Shown piece after piece: positions 51,601 through 63,390 of a stretch of DNA of 64,000 bases (positions within the stretch are counted from its first letter, which is position 1; every line of letters starts with the position of its first letter). A program made the position numbers and the translations under genes. Below the pieces are notes generated by a model. It was not told the DNA's origin. It ran no database searches and worked only from the letters and a program-made list of their open reading frames with translations. The stretch is from Tulasnella sp. 424 (lineage: Eukaryota; Basidiomycota; Agaricomycetes; Cantharellales; Tulasnellaceae): the NCBI GenBank assembly GCA_019633425.1, contig WSUB01000029.1, positions 62,001 to 126,000 of the forward strand, given 5' to 3'.

Positions 51601-54600
51601 CGCACAAGTGCATCCTCAATTCATTCTACGGATACGTCATGCGGAAAGGTGCTCGATGGCACTCTATGGAGATGGCAGGCATTACGTGTCTGACAGGGGC
51701 GACAATCATTCAGATGGCTCGAACGCTTGTGGACCAGATCGGTCGACCTTTGGAGTTGGACACCGATGGGATCTGGTGTATGCTGCCAGGCACGTTCCCG
51801 GAGGAGTTCAAGTTCCAGACAACCAAAGGAAAACCTCTCTCCATGTCCTATCCATGCACAATGCTCAACCACCTTGTTCACGCTGAATTCACCAACCACC
51901 AATACCACGACATGGTGGACCAGGAGAAAGGAAGTTGGGCTGTACACAGCGAGAACTCGATCTTCTTCGAGTTGGATGGACCGTATAGGGCCATGATTCT
52001 ACCTTCATCCAAAGAGGAAGACAAGTTGCTCAAAAAGCGGTATGCCGTATTCAATGACGATGGATCATTGGCCGAGTTGAAGGGGTTCGAAGTTAAGCGA
52101 CGCGGAGAGCTCCAGTTGATCAAGATTTTCCAGTCTCAAATCTTCGAAAGGTTCCTTCTTGGTACTACGACGGAGGAATGTTACGCGGCCGTCGCTGCTG
52201 TTGCGGACCGGTGGCTGGATGTCTTGTTCAGCAAAGCAGCCTCACTAAACGACGAGGAGCTCGTGGACCTCATTGCCGAGAACCGAAGCATGTCAAAGAC
52301 TCTAGCGGAATACGCGGGGCAAAAGTCAACCTCCATCAGCACAGCAAAGCGTCTTGCCGAGTTCCTGGGAGACCAGATGGTCAAGGACAAGGGCCTGGCT
52401 TGCAAGTTCGTCATTTCGGCGAAGCCGATGGGAGCGCCTGTAACGGAGCGAGCCGTCCCCGTAGCTATCTTCTCCGCGGAGGAGAGCGTCAAGAGGACAT
52501 ATTTAAGGAAGTGGTTGAAGGACAACAGTCTCACAAATTTCGACCTCCGCTCGATTCTGGATTGGGAGTACTACATCGAGAGATTGGGGTCCGTCATCCA
52601 GAAGCTCATCACGATTCCGGCAGCCATGCAAAAGGTCTCCAATCCTGTTCCACGCATTCGACATCCCGATTGGCTTCACCGCCGTGTCGTCGCTCTAGGA
52701 GACAAGTTCCAACAACATAAAGTCACCGATTTCTTCAAAAAGGTAGACAAAGCCAACGCCGACCAAGACACCGAGATGGTTGACATTGAGGACTCCGCCA
52801 CTTCTGGACCCCGGGGGAATCGACCAAAGACCGCAATAGTGACGCGGAAAGCGAAGCCCCCAGCAACCGAGCCACTTCCACCAGTCCCTGACCCCCATGT
52901 CGACTATTCAGGTTATATCCGAGCCATGCGGCCTCGTTGGAAGGCGGCCATTGAAAAGAGACTGGGTGCCTCAACAGAGGAAGCTGTCCCAGCCATGTTC
53001 CGTGGTGTAAAAGTCCGAACAACGACGTCATGGGACGTCGTCCAAATTCGGCCAACGAACACTCCTGGTCGATTCATTATGTGGACGTATATCGATGGAG
53101 CCTTCACTTCCGTCTCACTGCGCATCCCCCGCGAATTTTACCTGAACCTCAAAACGGAGCCGTCCCCCGACACCTTCGCTCCAGATTATTCGGTGGAGTC
53201 TGTTGTAAGAACGCTTCCTCGTGGACACCCGGCTCTCCATCTCTACAAGGTCGTGGTCCCAGAACGAATGTTCCTTGGTTCGGAGTCGCATTTCGCGGAC
53301 CTGCTCAATCACCCAAATGTTGACGGAGTGTATGAACTTCAGGTCCGTGATGTGAATATGCGAATGCAACAGTAATTTAACAGATTTCGAACATAGATTC
53401 CTTTGGCAACTCGCGCGTTGCTTCGGCTTGGCGCTACGGCTGCCATAGAAGACTCCTCGAACATGACTTTCAGCAAGGCGAGGAACGAAGGCTTCGAGCT
53501 CCATCAGCTCGAGCGGGCACCTCACTCTCTGAACCGCCGGGTGTATCTCGAAGGCGGATCCTCTATCAATTACATCCTCCTATTCCATTCTTCGACGTCA
53601 CCCAGACATGTCTTCACCCTATTCTATCCCAATGGTTCGGTCAAAATCCACGTGGTCGACCCCGCCACCCGTCGACAACCGCTCGCTCGAATCCAGGAAA
53701 CCTATGCCGCGCTTCGTGCCATGCGAGAGGAGCAGCAGGGGGAGCAGGAGAACGAGGAGGGCAGACGCATTCCCAGCCTCGTCGAGTACTCTACGTCTAT
53801 CCGCCCCGACGTGGCATACCACGGGAGTGAAGCCATCGCCCTTCGCACTGTCTCGAGAGAGCTTGGCGTTGCCGAAAATCGGTCGACAATGCTGGTCATT
53901 TCGTCCTGCAAGGAAAAGTCGTGGTTCGAAGCGATGGTGCCCCGGGTTGACCGCTTCCCGGTTCTCTTGTGGTCAGGGAGCAAGAGTGGACACTCCCTGG
54001 AAATCTTCCCATGGCAGTCGGACGTGGTCCGCAAAATGCTCAGTCGCTACCTCGGAATGGGCCCGTGGCTGTACCGTGTTATTCACGAAGCCGCGTACTA
54101 CGATGTTCCGGTCGGAAATATTGAGGGGGACGAACCTCTTTTCTACACCGACATCGATTTCGCTCGCAGGCTGCTCAAGAAGGACATGGTCTTGTGGTGG
54201 TCATCTAGCGGAAAGCCTGATCTTGGTGGACGGGAGGACGACGCACATGCATTCGAGGATCTTGTCAATCCCGAAATCAACGTCCCAGGTTGCTACTCAA
54301 ATGTATGCATATCTGTTCAAATCAAACATCTCGCATTAAATGCGGTTGCCCAATCGGCCATGGTCAACGAGATGGAAGGCAGCGGTGGTGCCACAGCATT
54401 CGATTCGACATCCCATACTCTGGACGAATACGCAAAAGGCGATGCAAGAACCGATGCATCGTTAGGAGATACTGCAGTTTCCCCTCAGGCCTTTGCCGTA
54501 CTGAAGGAGATGGTCCGTGGTTGGCTTGATGGGAAGGATAGTGTACACCTTGGAATCGACCATTTCTGGAGGTGGTTGGCCTCAGGGGCTGCCCAACTCT

Positions 54601-55903
54601 TCGACCCTGGCCTTCAACGCTTCGTCCACGGCCTTATGCGCAAAACCTTCTTGCAAATGTTGGCCGAGTTTCGGCGACTAGGATCGCATGTCATTTCGGC
54701 CGACTTCGGGAGAATCCTACTGTTGACAGCCAAGCCACCCGGGACGGCGTTTGCCTACGCAACGTACCTTCTCACCGCCATCAACTCTCACGAGCTCTTT
54801 AAAGGCGTCAAGCTCGATATCGACACGTACTACGATTTCCTCCTTTACATGGACAGCGCAAATCTAGGAGGAATGGTGTGTGAAGACCCTACCACGGAGA
54901 ATAGCGAGGTCGCGTTGGCAATGCAGTGGAACATCGAGGCATTCTTGCCACCGGCAGTCCAGCAATTCTTCCACAAAGCCGTCAAGAAGTTCATTGTCGA
55001 GTTCTACAGGACCAAGATGCTTCACACCAACTCGGGTCGGACGCCTCTTCGAGTCGTACATAACCTCACACAAGGAGGGTCCGATCCTCAACCTCGGGAC
55101 GCGGAGAAACTGAAGGAGAGTGCCGCTTTGGAAGGGTTCATATCCAAAAGCCTGACCCGCACAATGCTTCGCGACGTCGACAAAATCGGAGAGTTGCAGC
55201 GACAGGCCATGATCCAAGACGTCATTCCGGAAGACTGGCGTTTCCCCCTTCTTCCGGGCTCTCATCTTCCGATGAGCAACGCACAACTCGAATTCATCAA
55301 GTTCGCCTGCGCGGTTTTCGGGCTAGCCAAAGAGTTCGTCAATGACGTTGGCGTGCTCAGAAAGAATCTCCTTGGTGTCGTCGGCGTCAGGGAGTTTTCC
55401 GAAGAAGCTGCATTCAAAAATCCATGTGAACCGTTCAAACTACCGATGGTCATTTGTCGTGTCTGCAGTACTATGAGGGACTTCGACTTCTGTCGCGATC
55501 CGGACTTGCTCCCGAGGGATGTATCGTCACGCGGCATGACGGGGGCAATACGATGGCAGTGCTCAAACTGCGAATGCGACTATGATCGCCGAGCCATTGA
55601 GGCGATGTTGATTGACATTGTTCGAAGGCTAGTCACTTCGTTCCAGCTGCAGGACCTGCGTTGTGGCAAATGCAAGCAAATCAAATCGGACAACCTAACC
55701 CTGCACTGCAACTGCTCTGGCGCCGATCAATTGACTTGCGCGAAAGGGGAAGCGAAGCGCAAGATACGAACGATCTCAAATGTCGCGAGTGTTCACGGGC
55801 TTGCGCTATTGAAGGTACGGCTAGCCATTTCCATCGACGCTTCTCAATGCTAAGACCGTTTTCAATTTAGGAATATGCAGATTATGCATTGGACCATTGG
55901 TAA
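48692..55903 (+). CDS. POL2: DNA polymerase epsilon catalytic subunit A
   Basis: Ten exons (48692-48991, 49048-49173, 49223-49318, 49373-49679, 49730-50351, 50408-50588, 50646-50831, 50889-53342, 53397-55814, 55871-55903) sum to 6,723 nt, giving 2,240 residues, full length for Pol2. The N-terminus has an Arg/Gly repeat (about residues 26-37). The proofreading exonuclease has its DIE motif intact (D313, E315 in [15 protein letters not shown]). Polymerase motif A is DVAAMYPNI (D663), motif B NSFYGYV (850-856) and motif C DTDG (D897, D899). The Fe-S CysX cysteines are present: C688, C691, C700, C784. The inactive C-terminal polymerase half is complete, with CysA (about 2110-2157) and CysB (about 2179-2202) zinc motifs for Dpb2 binding. 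The enzyme synthesises the leading strand at nuclear forks. Confidence 0.98.
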
Positions 55904-56105
55904 CACAATAGTGGAATTGTGATTTATCTGATTGTAGCTTTATATATTTTGGGGTCAATGATGCATACGATTGAGACGTGGGCGGCGTAACCCTGTTTGT
56001 TGTTCTCCGACAAAGTTCACGCGGTCGCGGTCTCCGTTCCATTTATTGTTGGACCGTCTACCTTTACTCCCCAATAAACGCCCTCGTGGCTCTCTCCAAT
56101 CTGTC

Positions 56106-59100
56106 ATGCTATCCGAAGATGACGACCAAAGCGGATCAGGAAGCGAGAACGACTCACTTGTGGTTGGTCAAACGGAGGCGAAAAGAGTTGTCAGAGTGCT
56201 AATCCTTCGTACTGCAGGCGCCCGACTCGCAGGGATATTGGCCGATTGAACGTATTATGAAGGAAAAGGTCCTAACACTTCCTATATCTCTTGACTATCT
56301 CCACTCATAAGAAACGGATAGGGCAAGAAATTTCTTGTGAAGTGGAAAGGCAATGACCCAACGACAGGAAAGCCGTGGGGCAACGACTGGGTGAACAAGA
56401 CAGACTGCTCGAAGGATCTGATCCGAGAATGGGAGGAAGAAAAGGCCGCGAAGAAGACAAAAAAGAAAAGGAAAAGCTCGTCGACAGGTCAGTCGCGCGT
56501 ATCTTGTTTCGAGACACGGCACCAACTTCTTGCTCTCCAACTAGTCCGACGGAAATCAACATCCGCCTCTTTCCCCCCTGCGCCTCCCGCTCGATCGCGA
56601 AACTCAGTTAGTGCTCCCAAGCACGTGCCAATGATTAGGGTTGGTAGTGACGGCAAGTTAGTGTCCTCGGACGATGAACCTCTGGTCGGTTCAAGTAGTC
56701 GAAAGAGGCGCAAGGTCGAAATCAACGGGAGGGCTGTCGCGCAGCACGTTACCTACACGAGCGATGCAAAATCAAAGGGAAAGCAATCCGCGAAGTTCAC
56801 GAGCGAGGAAGATTCAGAGTCGGATGAACTGGATGAACAACCGGACGTTTCCGCTAAAAGTCTAGCCTCTTCGCGACCTCGCCCAATATTTGGGCCCAAG
56901 TCGGCTCAAGATAAAGCTCAGTGGAAGCGTCAATCCGTCGGTTCATTAGAGTCTCCACGCCCTGTACCTAGATCGCCAGCCAAGAAGCCAGTGCCTCCCA
57001 AGACGGCTTTGAAGACGACACCGCTTGCCAAAGTCAAGCTCAAGGTAGTATCTAGCACCAGCATAGGAATGGTTCGAGGCCAAGAAACAGGCAACAAGCG
57101 GAAAAGGGACGCAAGTTCCTCGGAAGATGATGAGAAGGAAGAGTCGTCGGACGACGCAGAGCGGACTGTAGCAGATAACCCTACTCGACCGCTGACCGAG
57201 CATCGCGGTGAGATCCACGCCGCACTGTACCTCGTCTATGGGCCTAACTAAACTACACCTATAGCATCCTCTCGAAAAACCGCCGTAGCTGGGAAGACTC
57301 CGTCGAAACCCGGCACTGTTGTCAAACCCGCCCCTGCCAAACATGCAGAAAAAGAAAAGCCTTCGGCCGGTCCATCTGCTGGTGAGCCCATTTCTGACCA
57401 GCCGAAGCGAACCGAGTCGAAAACAAGCACTATCGGGTATGAAGCATTGCGCCAACGAGCAGAAGCCTCCGCTATACCCCAACCAAAGGTCCAATCACAT
57501 CGTGGACGTAGTAAGAGCCCAAGAGATGCCCTCCGACATCTCTCAGAAATCGACCCTGCTTCATCCCGATCGCCTACGAGCCCCAGCAAATCAAAGACCA
57601 GCGAAAATTCCCGCGCAAAAAGCAACCGGGTGCCAAAGGAAAATGAAGACAGTAACCAGGAGCAGGAGAACGATCCGTGGACCGGGCAACCTCCAGAACA
57701 ATTAGTGCCACCAATCCGTGCCATCGAACCGGACTGGGACGATGAGGAGGTCGCCGGGCAAAACCAGCTTCCGGCACCCGATTCTCTTCGAAAGGGAGCA
57801 GACACGCAACCGACAGGTGATGACATGCACCCCCAACCTGAGAAAGAACAATCTCAATCGGGAGACGATGACTATGATCCCCTAGCTTCAACCCCAGCTG
57901 GTCATCCACTTCCACTAGATGGCGATTATGATGACGTTGATCCTCTAGCCAAAGAGCCAACGCCTCCCCCAGCTGCTCCACTCCGTCCCAATCCGCCTGT
58001 GACGAATCATCCGGAACAACTCTCCCAAGACCTGCCATCTCAAGGCACCAACACGAGTAAAGGCACCATTATTCCAGACTCTCAACCCGAACGCGTGTCA
58101 CAGTCATCAAATGGCACTCAAAAGTCGGCGCGATCCCAAAGTCACCCAGCCCCGGTTCCCCAGCCAAAAGAGCCACTCCCTGCCGCGATGGCACGGTCTA
58201 CTTCGCATCAGGGGCAATCGGTCGTTAGTCCGAATCCAGTTGGACAGTCGATCCCTCCTAGGTTGGACTTTACAGCCGCTCCGAAACTCTCCAAAGGCCT
58301 GCCTGCACCTTCAGACTCCCTTTCCGCCGCCAGTCGTGAACGGTTGCGTGCAATTGCTGCCTCAGGACCTTCGAACGGCAAGAAACCATTGGGTCCCGTT
58401 CGCAATATCAGTCCCAGCGTCTTCCGCGTTATCGCATCCAAATCGGCTCCTCAGCCTGAGGAAGTCGATGACATCCTCGACTCCCCCCTTCCTTCAAGTA
58501 ACCCCAAGCGCAACGGATCCGAAGTCTCCGGGAAGGACAGCACCCCCTCACAGGAATCCGAGCAAACTGATTTCTCGGGACAGCAGATCCGCGAACGAGA
58601 CTGGGCCGCAGCTGGTTTGAGGGAACAGGTTGGACCGGAGAAGAAACGGAAAGCACTAAACGCGTTCTTCAAAATACCCACTTTTGTACAAGCCAGCCCT
58701 GCCAATGCTAGCCTCGAACAAGGGGATATCGCTGACCAGCAGGCTCCGGATGAGGTTCCGGCAACGGAGAAATCTATTACCCAGCTTCCCGATGCCCGGG
58801 TCTCTGAAATAGCTGAACTCATGGCGAGGATCGCTGAGCTGGAGTCCAACGTATCCCAGCTAGAGGCGCAGAATTCGTCCCTGAAGGAGGCCGAAAGTGC
58901 CGCGAAAGCGCAAGCAGACTACGTTCGGAGCCAATACGAACAGGTGTCCGGTCGAGCTACAGAAATCGCTATGGAAAATCAGGCCCTGGAGAAGGAAAAG
59001 CGGAGGCTGGACAAGGAAAATGCCCGTCTTTCTCAGCAAACCGTGACTGCTGTCGCCCAAATAAAGCTGACGCTTCAAGCAGAATTGAAGGCCGTGAAGG

Positions 59101-59725
59101 AGGAATCCAAGCGTCAAGCTCACATCGCGGATACTCTGCTCCACCAGGCTCGTCGAACGGGTATTCGCCTCCCTGCGGACGATGGGAAGGAGGTCATCGT
59201 TTCCGCAGACGAGGTCCGACGACGTGCAGCTGACTGGTGGCAGGTCAAGAAGGAGCGAGATGAATTGGAAGCGACATTGGAGGAGAAAATAGCAGACAGC
59301 GAGCGAAGGGAAACGGTTCTCAGCATGATGAGAGATGAGGAAGAAGACAAGAAAAAGAAGGCTATTCGGAAATGCAAGGAATTGGAGCGGAAGATGGCAG
59401 AACTCCAGATCAAGATCGAGGACTTGGAGCAGCAGAAGCAGAATCAGGTCGTGGCTCCTGAGGACGATGACGCCTTCCTTTGCGAGTGGGTCTTAGAGGG
59501 TGAAAGAGGCGAACCTGAGAAGAGATGTCGCGTGGTTACGACCTCCCGAGAGGTGCGATCTTCTTGACCTCTGATCCCAAACTTCTTAAGCTGACCCAAT
59601 CGTTTGCTCAGGCATGTGCCGCACATGTATTGGAAGCTCACGTCCAGGAAACGCCTCTGCCCGAAACGGCACCCCTTCCGCATAGCTCCGAACCCTCCAA
59701 TGGCCAACCCGTCCCAACCCATTGA
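56106..59725 (+). CDS. Chromodomain, coiled-coil and C2H2 zinc-finger protein
   Basis: Six exons: 56106-56159, 56218-56268, 56322-56487, 56545-57207, 57265-59552, 59612-59725. They sum to 3,336 nt, giving 1,111 residues. After an acidic start, a chromodomain is assembled from three exons (about 25-78): GYWPIERIMKEK, then GKKFLVKWKGND and an insert TTGKPWGNDWVNKTDCSKDL with IREWEEEK. This gives the W-K-W cage pattern expected for methyl-lysine readers. A long disordered region with basic, Ser/Pro-rich and acidic tracts follows (RKRRKVE, a likely nuclear signal). A coiled coil spans about 823-1045. A C-terminal finger (C1051-x14-C1066-x12-H1079-x4-H1084) becomes visible only after splicing the last intron. 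It is probably a nuclear chromatin protein. It starts 202 bp after POL2 on the same strand. No named orthologue recognised. Confidence 0.85.
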
Positions 59726-60351
59726 TTATTTACACAGCCTTTTTAACTTAGACTACCTTGTATTGTTATATATTCGATGTTGTCACCTCGTATACACTTC
59801 TCAAATACTTTGGCCGTCAGAGAGTGGTAAAGGTTCATCGAAAGCCAAACTCAGATACTCCTGGAAATACTGGGCGTGTGGGCCTCAGCGCCTCCTCTAA
59901 TGCCAAAGTCTCCACCAGGTATTTATCCGTTATATTCAATAACCCTATGGGTGTACCGAGTGATTTCAACTTTGCCGGCCTTTCCTCCTTGACGGATTTC
60001 ACATCCGACTGGTGCTTGCTCGGGTCGCCCCAGCGCGAGCGAGCTAGGTCAATTATCACGTGGGCCTCGGTCGTGTCCGAGTCTTCCAAGCTGAGATTGA
60101 CTAGCCGTGGCCACGGCCACTGCAGGCTACCGGAGGAGCCCCGTTCCGGGCGGCCGAGCTGAACGAGTAACTCGTTGACGTTAACCCATTGACGGATTTT
60201 CAAGGTGCGAAGCGTTGGGAGATGGTGAAGGAGGGCTGGGGGGATTTCTCTGATATCCGCTCTCCCCCACCACGAGTTGCTGAGCTCCAGATTTACGACC
60301 GTGTGCATCCCGAACCCAGATATCCATTGGGCTATATCGAGGAAGTCCCTC
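59724..60351. repeat. Segmental duplication, left copy
   Basis: This is similar to 63391-64000 over its length, which is cut by the window end. It starts with GATTATTTACACAGCC, shares a stretch around TATATATTCGATGTTGTCACC, and covers the 3' end of the F-box gene. The left boundary lies on the stop codon of the chromodomain gene. A short segment around 59828-59875 differs, giving different F-box C-termini. Confidence 0.8.
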
Positions 60352-61803
60352 ATTTCCGCTGAGCTTGTACTGGTGAGTGCGAAACCGTTTGTGGTAAGGT
60401 CGGAATCATAGTAAGGCCACTCGATGGCGTGGAAAGGATGCGGGTCGGTTGCGATGTCGATGCCTTTGTTATAGTGTAGGTCGATTGCTCCGGTCGGAGG
60501 GATCAGCGATTTGATGTTGTCGAGGATCGGGAATCGGGATGTTTTCCAAAAATTGAAGCTGGCACTCCCCCCGAGGAGTTGTCGGAGACTGTCCGTTCGG
60601 ATGAGGTGGAGTAAATCGTCGCAGAGGGCGGATAGAGGGAAGAACAGGTACAGAGCACGAAGTCGAGGAAGATGGATAGGAGAATTGTTGTTGGAGGGAG
60701 TCTCGGAAGGGGCTTCCGCGGGTGTAGTACTTTTTAAGAGAAGGATTTCGAGATTTGGAGAGGACCGAAGAAGATCCAGAAACCCCTGGAAGGTCTGGGC
60801 ATCGAATTGGAGCTCGTTGATGCGAAGAGCCCGAAGCTGGGGAGCGTTGAAAGACTCCCACTGTAAGGGGAAACGTTCTAGCCTTGCTTCCCGCAAGGCT
60901 GGCATCGCGGGTAGCGTAACAGGGAAGGGCCGTCCCCAACTCGACCTAGAATGCGCCTCGAAGTTGGTAAGACTGTCCAAGTTTGCATCAGCCAGCATAC
61001 TAAGCCCAGGTTCGTTGATGGACCCAGACAAATTCGTAGGTACAAGGATAAAGGACTTCAAGCGACGACATTCTGGCATGACCATACTAATCAAAGTGCC
61101 CGAGGCATAGGGATCTTCCGATGACAGACGCAAATAGAGGGGGCGGTTTTGTGACTTCCGCAGGACCCAATCGTTGTACCGTTCCGACGTGCAGGAGTCT
61201 TGAAGGTAACACCAGAGGATCGGATGGTCCAAGATACCTCGGTGCCAAGACTTGCATACGAGAGCCANNNNNNNNNNNNNNNNNNNNNNNNNNNNNNNNN
61301 NNNNNNNNNNNNNNNNNNNNNNNNNNNNNNNNNNNNNNNNNNNNNNNNNNNNNNNNNNNNNNNNNNTGCAGGAGTCTTGAAGGTAACACCAGAGGATCGG
61401 ATGGTCCAAGATACCTCGGTGCCAAGACTTGCATACGAGAGCCAAGGAGTGGAGTCGCTCATCCACTTGCGACGCGTCTTCAACGCAAAGAAGCCAGATA
61501 TTGACCAGCAGCTCGTCCGGCAACACGTGAATCGGCGCGAACTTGTTCCTGGTTTGCTTGATCGTTGAAAGGTGATCATTGGCTTCGGTGACCAAGGATG
61601 CCATAAGGGATTCTATCGCATGAATGTGGTTGTCGAAGGCAAGGATGGAGGGCGACGAATCGTGTCTGCAGAGTCATCAGTTAAGCACTCAATGATCAAA
61701 GGTTGTGCGCTCACGGTAGCGCTGTGTCTCCTCGATCGGCGTGTCTGACCAGCATGCTGAATGCTGCTTTAACAACATTAGCGACCGTCGTGCGTGATTC
61801 CAT
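59835..61803 (-). CDS. F-box protein, interrupted by an assembly gap
   Basis: Two exons: 61803-61715 and 61665-59835, with a 49-nt GT-AG intron. The start is MESRTTVANVVKAAF. The F-box reads PIHVLPDELLVNIWLLC, then LALVCKSWHRGILDHPILW. The rest is leucine-rich and resembles other basidiomycete F-box/LRR-like proteins (LKSFILVPTNL, LRALRINEL, LPRLRALYLFFPL). A 99-N gap sits inside the F-box coding region and the same 78 bp lies on both sides. Gap plus one copy is 177 nt (59 codons), so the frame stays open either way and the true protein is probably about 580 residues. It would act as a substrate adaptor for an SCF ubiquitin ligase. It is convergent with the chromodomain gene (110 bp between stops) and a close paralogue starts at 63.5 kb. 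Confidence 0.85.
61190..61267. repeat. 78-bp gap-flanking repeat, left copy
   Basis: Identical to 61367-61444. It is best explained as the same genomic bases read at the ends of two contigs. Confidence 0.9.
61268..61366. other. Assembly gap (99 N)
   Basis: A run of N of near-standard length placed inside an F-box coding exon, with matching 78-bp flanks. It is probably an artefact of two overlapping contig ends left unmerged. Confidence 0.95.
61367..61444. repeat. 78-bp gap-flanking repeat, right copy
   Basis: Identical to 61190-61267. Confidence 0.9.
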
Positions 61804-62716
61804 GATGGTCGAGAGTATGTGGGAGGGATGGTCGATGTGAGTGCTGTGATTTTAAACAGACGACGGGGAGAATCATAAGGATGACCGGGCACGGTGTCAC
61901 AGCCGTCAGGGCCTTTGGCTCTTTGTTCTTGATGTCTTCAAAGACGCGTCATTACATCAATAGACTGAGATGGCAGCCTCTGTTTCTGGGGCCAAAGCAG
62001 GCCACTACACGCGGGAGAGGTCAAGGCGAGGGCGCAGGCGCTATAGGTCATCGCTTTGCGATTGACAAAGTGAAGGCATCTCGGTCCAAGTCGTAATCTC
62101 CGCTCAGAGCCGTCCACCTGTTTGGCAATTGCAATCCACCAGCCCCCGCTCGTGACCCTAGCACAATATATATAATACCAACGGCATACCCATTGAAGCA
62201 AAGCGGTAGAACCACCTATCTCGTAAAGAGAAGGCGGGACGCGCTGTGTATCACCAGCTATCGGTTCGTTTCTTGAGCACATCCCCAACTCAGAAAGATA
62301 AGATATCATTTAGTAGACACACCTGAGCGAATGTAGGCGTCAACAAACAATGGAGCATATTAGGATATGAATCCAAGGTTAAAAGAAAGAAGAGTGAGAT
62401 ATTACTACGGTGGACGTGGGCGAGTCTACATATGTAGTAGCGTGTTGGATCATTTGAAGTAGTTGCCTCTGCCGGTATTGTGCTTGACCTTTCCTTTTTT
62501 TCTTTTTTTTTTCGCCGTTTCTTGGCTCTTGCAGTGAGTGGCTCGATGCAGGGCCAGGCAAACAGTTGAAGCGAGTGGGGGGCCGGTTGGTCTTCTTGGT
62601 ATTCGAGGCCGGCCGAAGAAAGCGAGTCAGGGAGCAATCCCCAAATTGAGACGAATGAGTAAAAATAAATCCGGGCCTGAAGGCGGCAAGGAAATGGGAT
62701 CTAGTGACCGTTCTAT
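61804..62716. other. Spacer upstream of the F-box gene, no gene seen
   Basis: Short frames only, with a T-rich run near 62494-62512 and a TATATATA near 62166-62173. The longest minus frame (62290-62637) is driven by a Lys-rich low-complexity run opposite the T tract. Confidence 0.45.
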
Positions 62717-63015
62717 TTAGCGAAGAGTATATCGCCTAGGCGGAAGCGCCGGAAAATTCAGCTGCGACTCATCGGCATGCCACGGAGGGTTACATGGACA
62801 CCAAGTGGACGACAAAGCTTTGCTCCCCTCGCCCTCTTGAGTGCTACCCTGTTTGGGGCCGGGAATGTTGAAGGCCTGAAGCTGGGGCGAAGCACTTGTA
62901 TCATCAAGCAAGGCTGAAGAAGCATTCGGGCGAAGACTCACAATCGTCCGCCAATATTCAATACAGCAAGCGTGGCTGAAGCCACCTTTTTCCGGATACT
63001 GCTCTGAATCAGGTT
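62717..63015 (-). CDS. Possible terminal exon, unknown protein (weak)
   Basis: A minus-strand frame reads like a protein C-terminus: SIRKPDSEQYPEKGGFSHAC, then EYWRTIVSLRPNASSALLDD, QLQAFNIPGPKQGSTQEGEG and the end LNFPALPPRRYTLR with a stop at 62717. It lacks an ATG, so it would need an upstream exon, but no clear acceptor was identified. No family recognised. Confidence 0.3.
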
Positions 63016-63390
63016 TCCTTATGGATCGCGATGATTCGAACGGTCCCCGGACATCATTTTGCCCAGGTGATCAGGGAGAAATTTGAACATGTCATATTGG
63101 CAAGCTGTTCAAGACGTAGAAATCTGGGACTGCACGGGGCACAACCAGCAGCGTAGTGATTACCACTCGGGGAGGATGGGTGAAGGCGTGTTCGAACGTT
63201 CAGGCGGTGTTCTATCGCGATCGGACGTCTTGCACTGGTGAGGGATTCCATAAGCTACTATGGGGGGACGGGATCATTCCCATCGACAATGAGTCGGGGA
63301 TGGAGTTCGACCAAGCGGATCCGGCTATGCAAGCTCTGGAAGCACTACCCGAAGCTCTAACGGCAGTTCAAGAGACTCCGCTAGTGTACA
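63016..63390. other. Spacer, weak plus-strand frame
   Basis: The plus-strand frame at 63270-63390 reads IPIDNESGMEFDQADPAMQA, then LEALPEALTAVQETPLVYR and runs into the duplicated segment. It looks coding-like, but no start or family can be given. It may be the truncated end of a gene cut by the duplication. Confidence 0.3.

Noticed and set aside
51111..51605. Long antisense frame inside POL2 (and others at 52181-52534 and 54864-55286)
   Set aside because: These are shadows of strongly biased POL2 codons; the sense strand carries all polymerase motifs.
61190..61444. True tandem duplication of the F-box core
   Set aside because: The identical flanks sit directly against a run of N of near-standard length, which fits an assembly artefact better.
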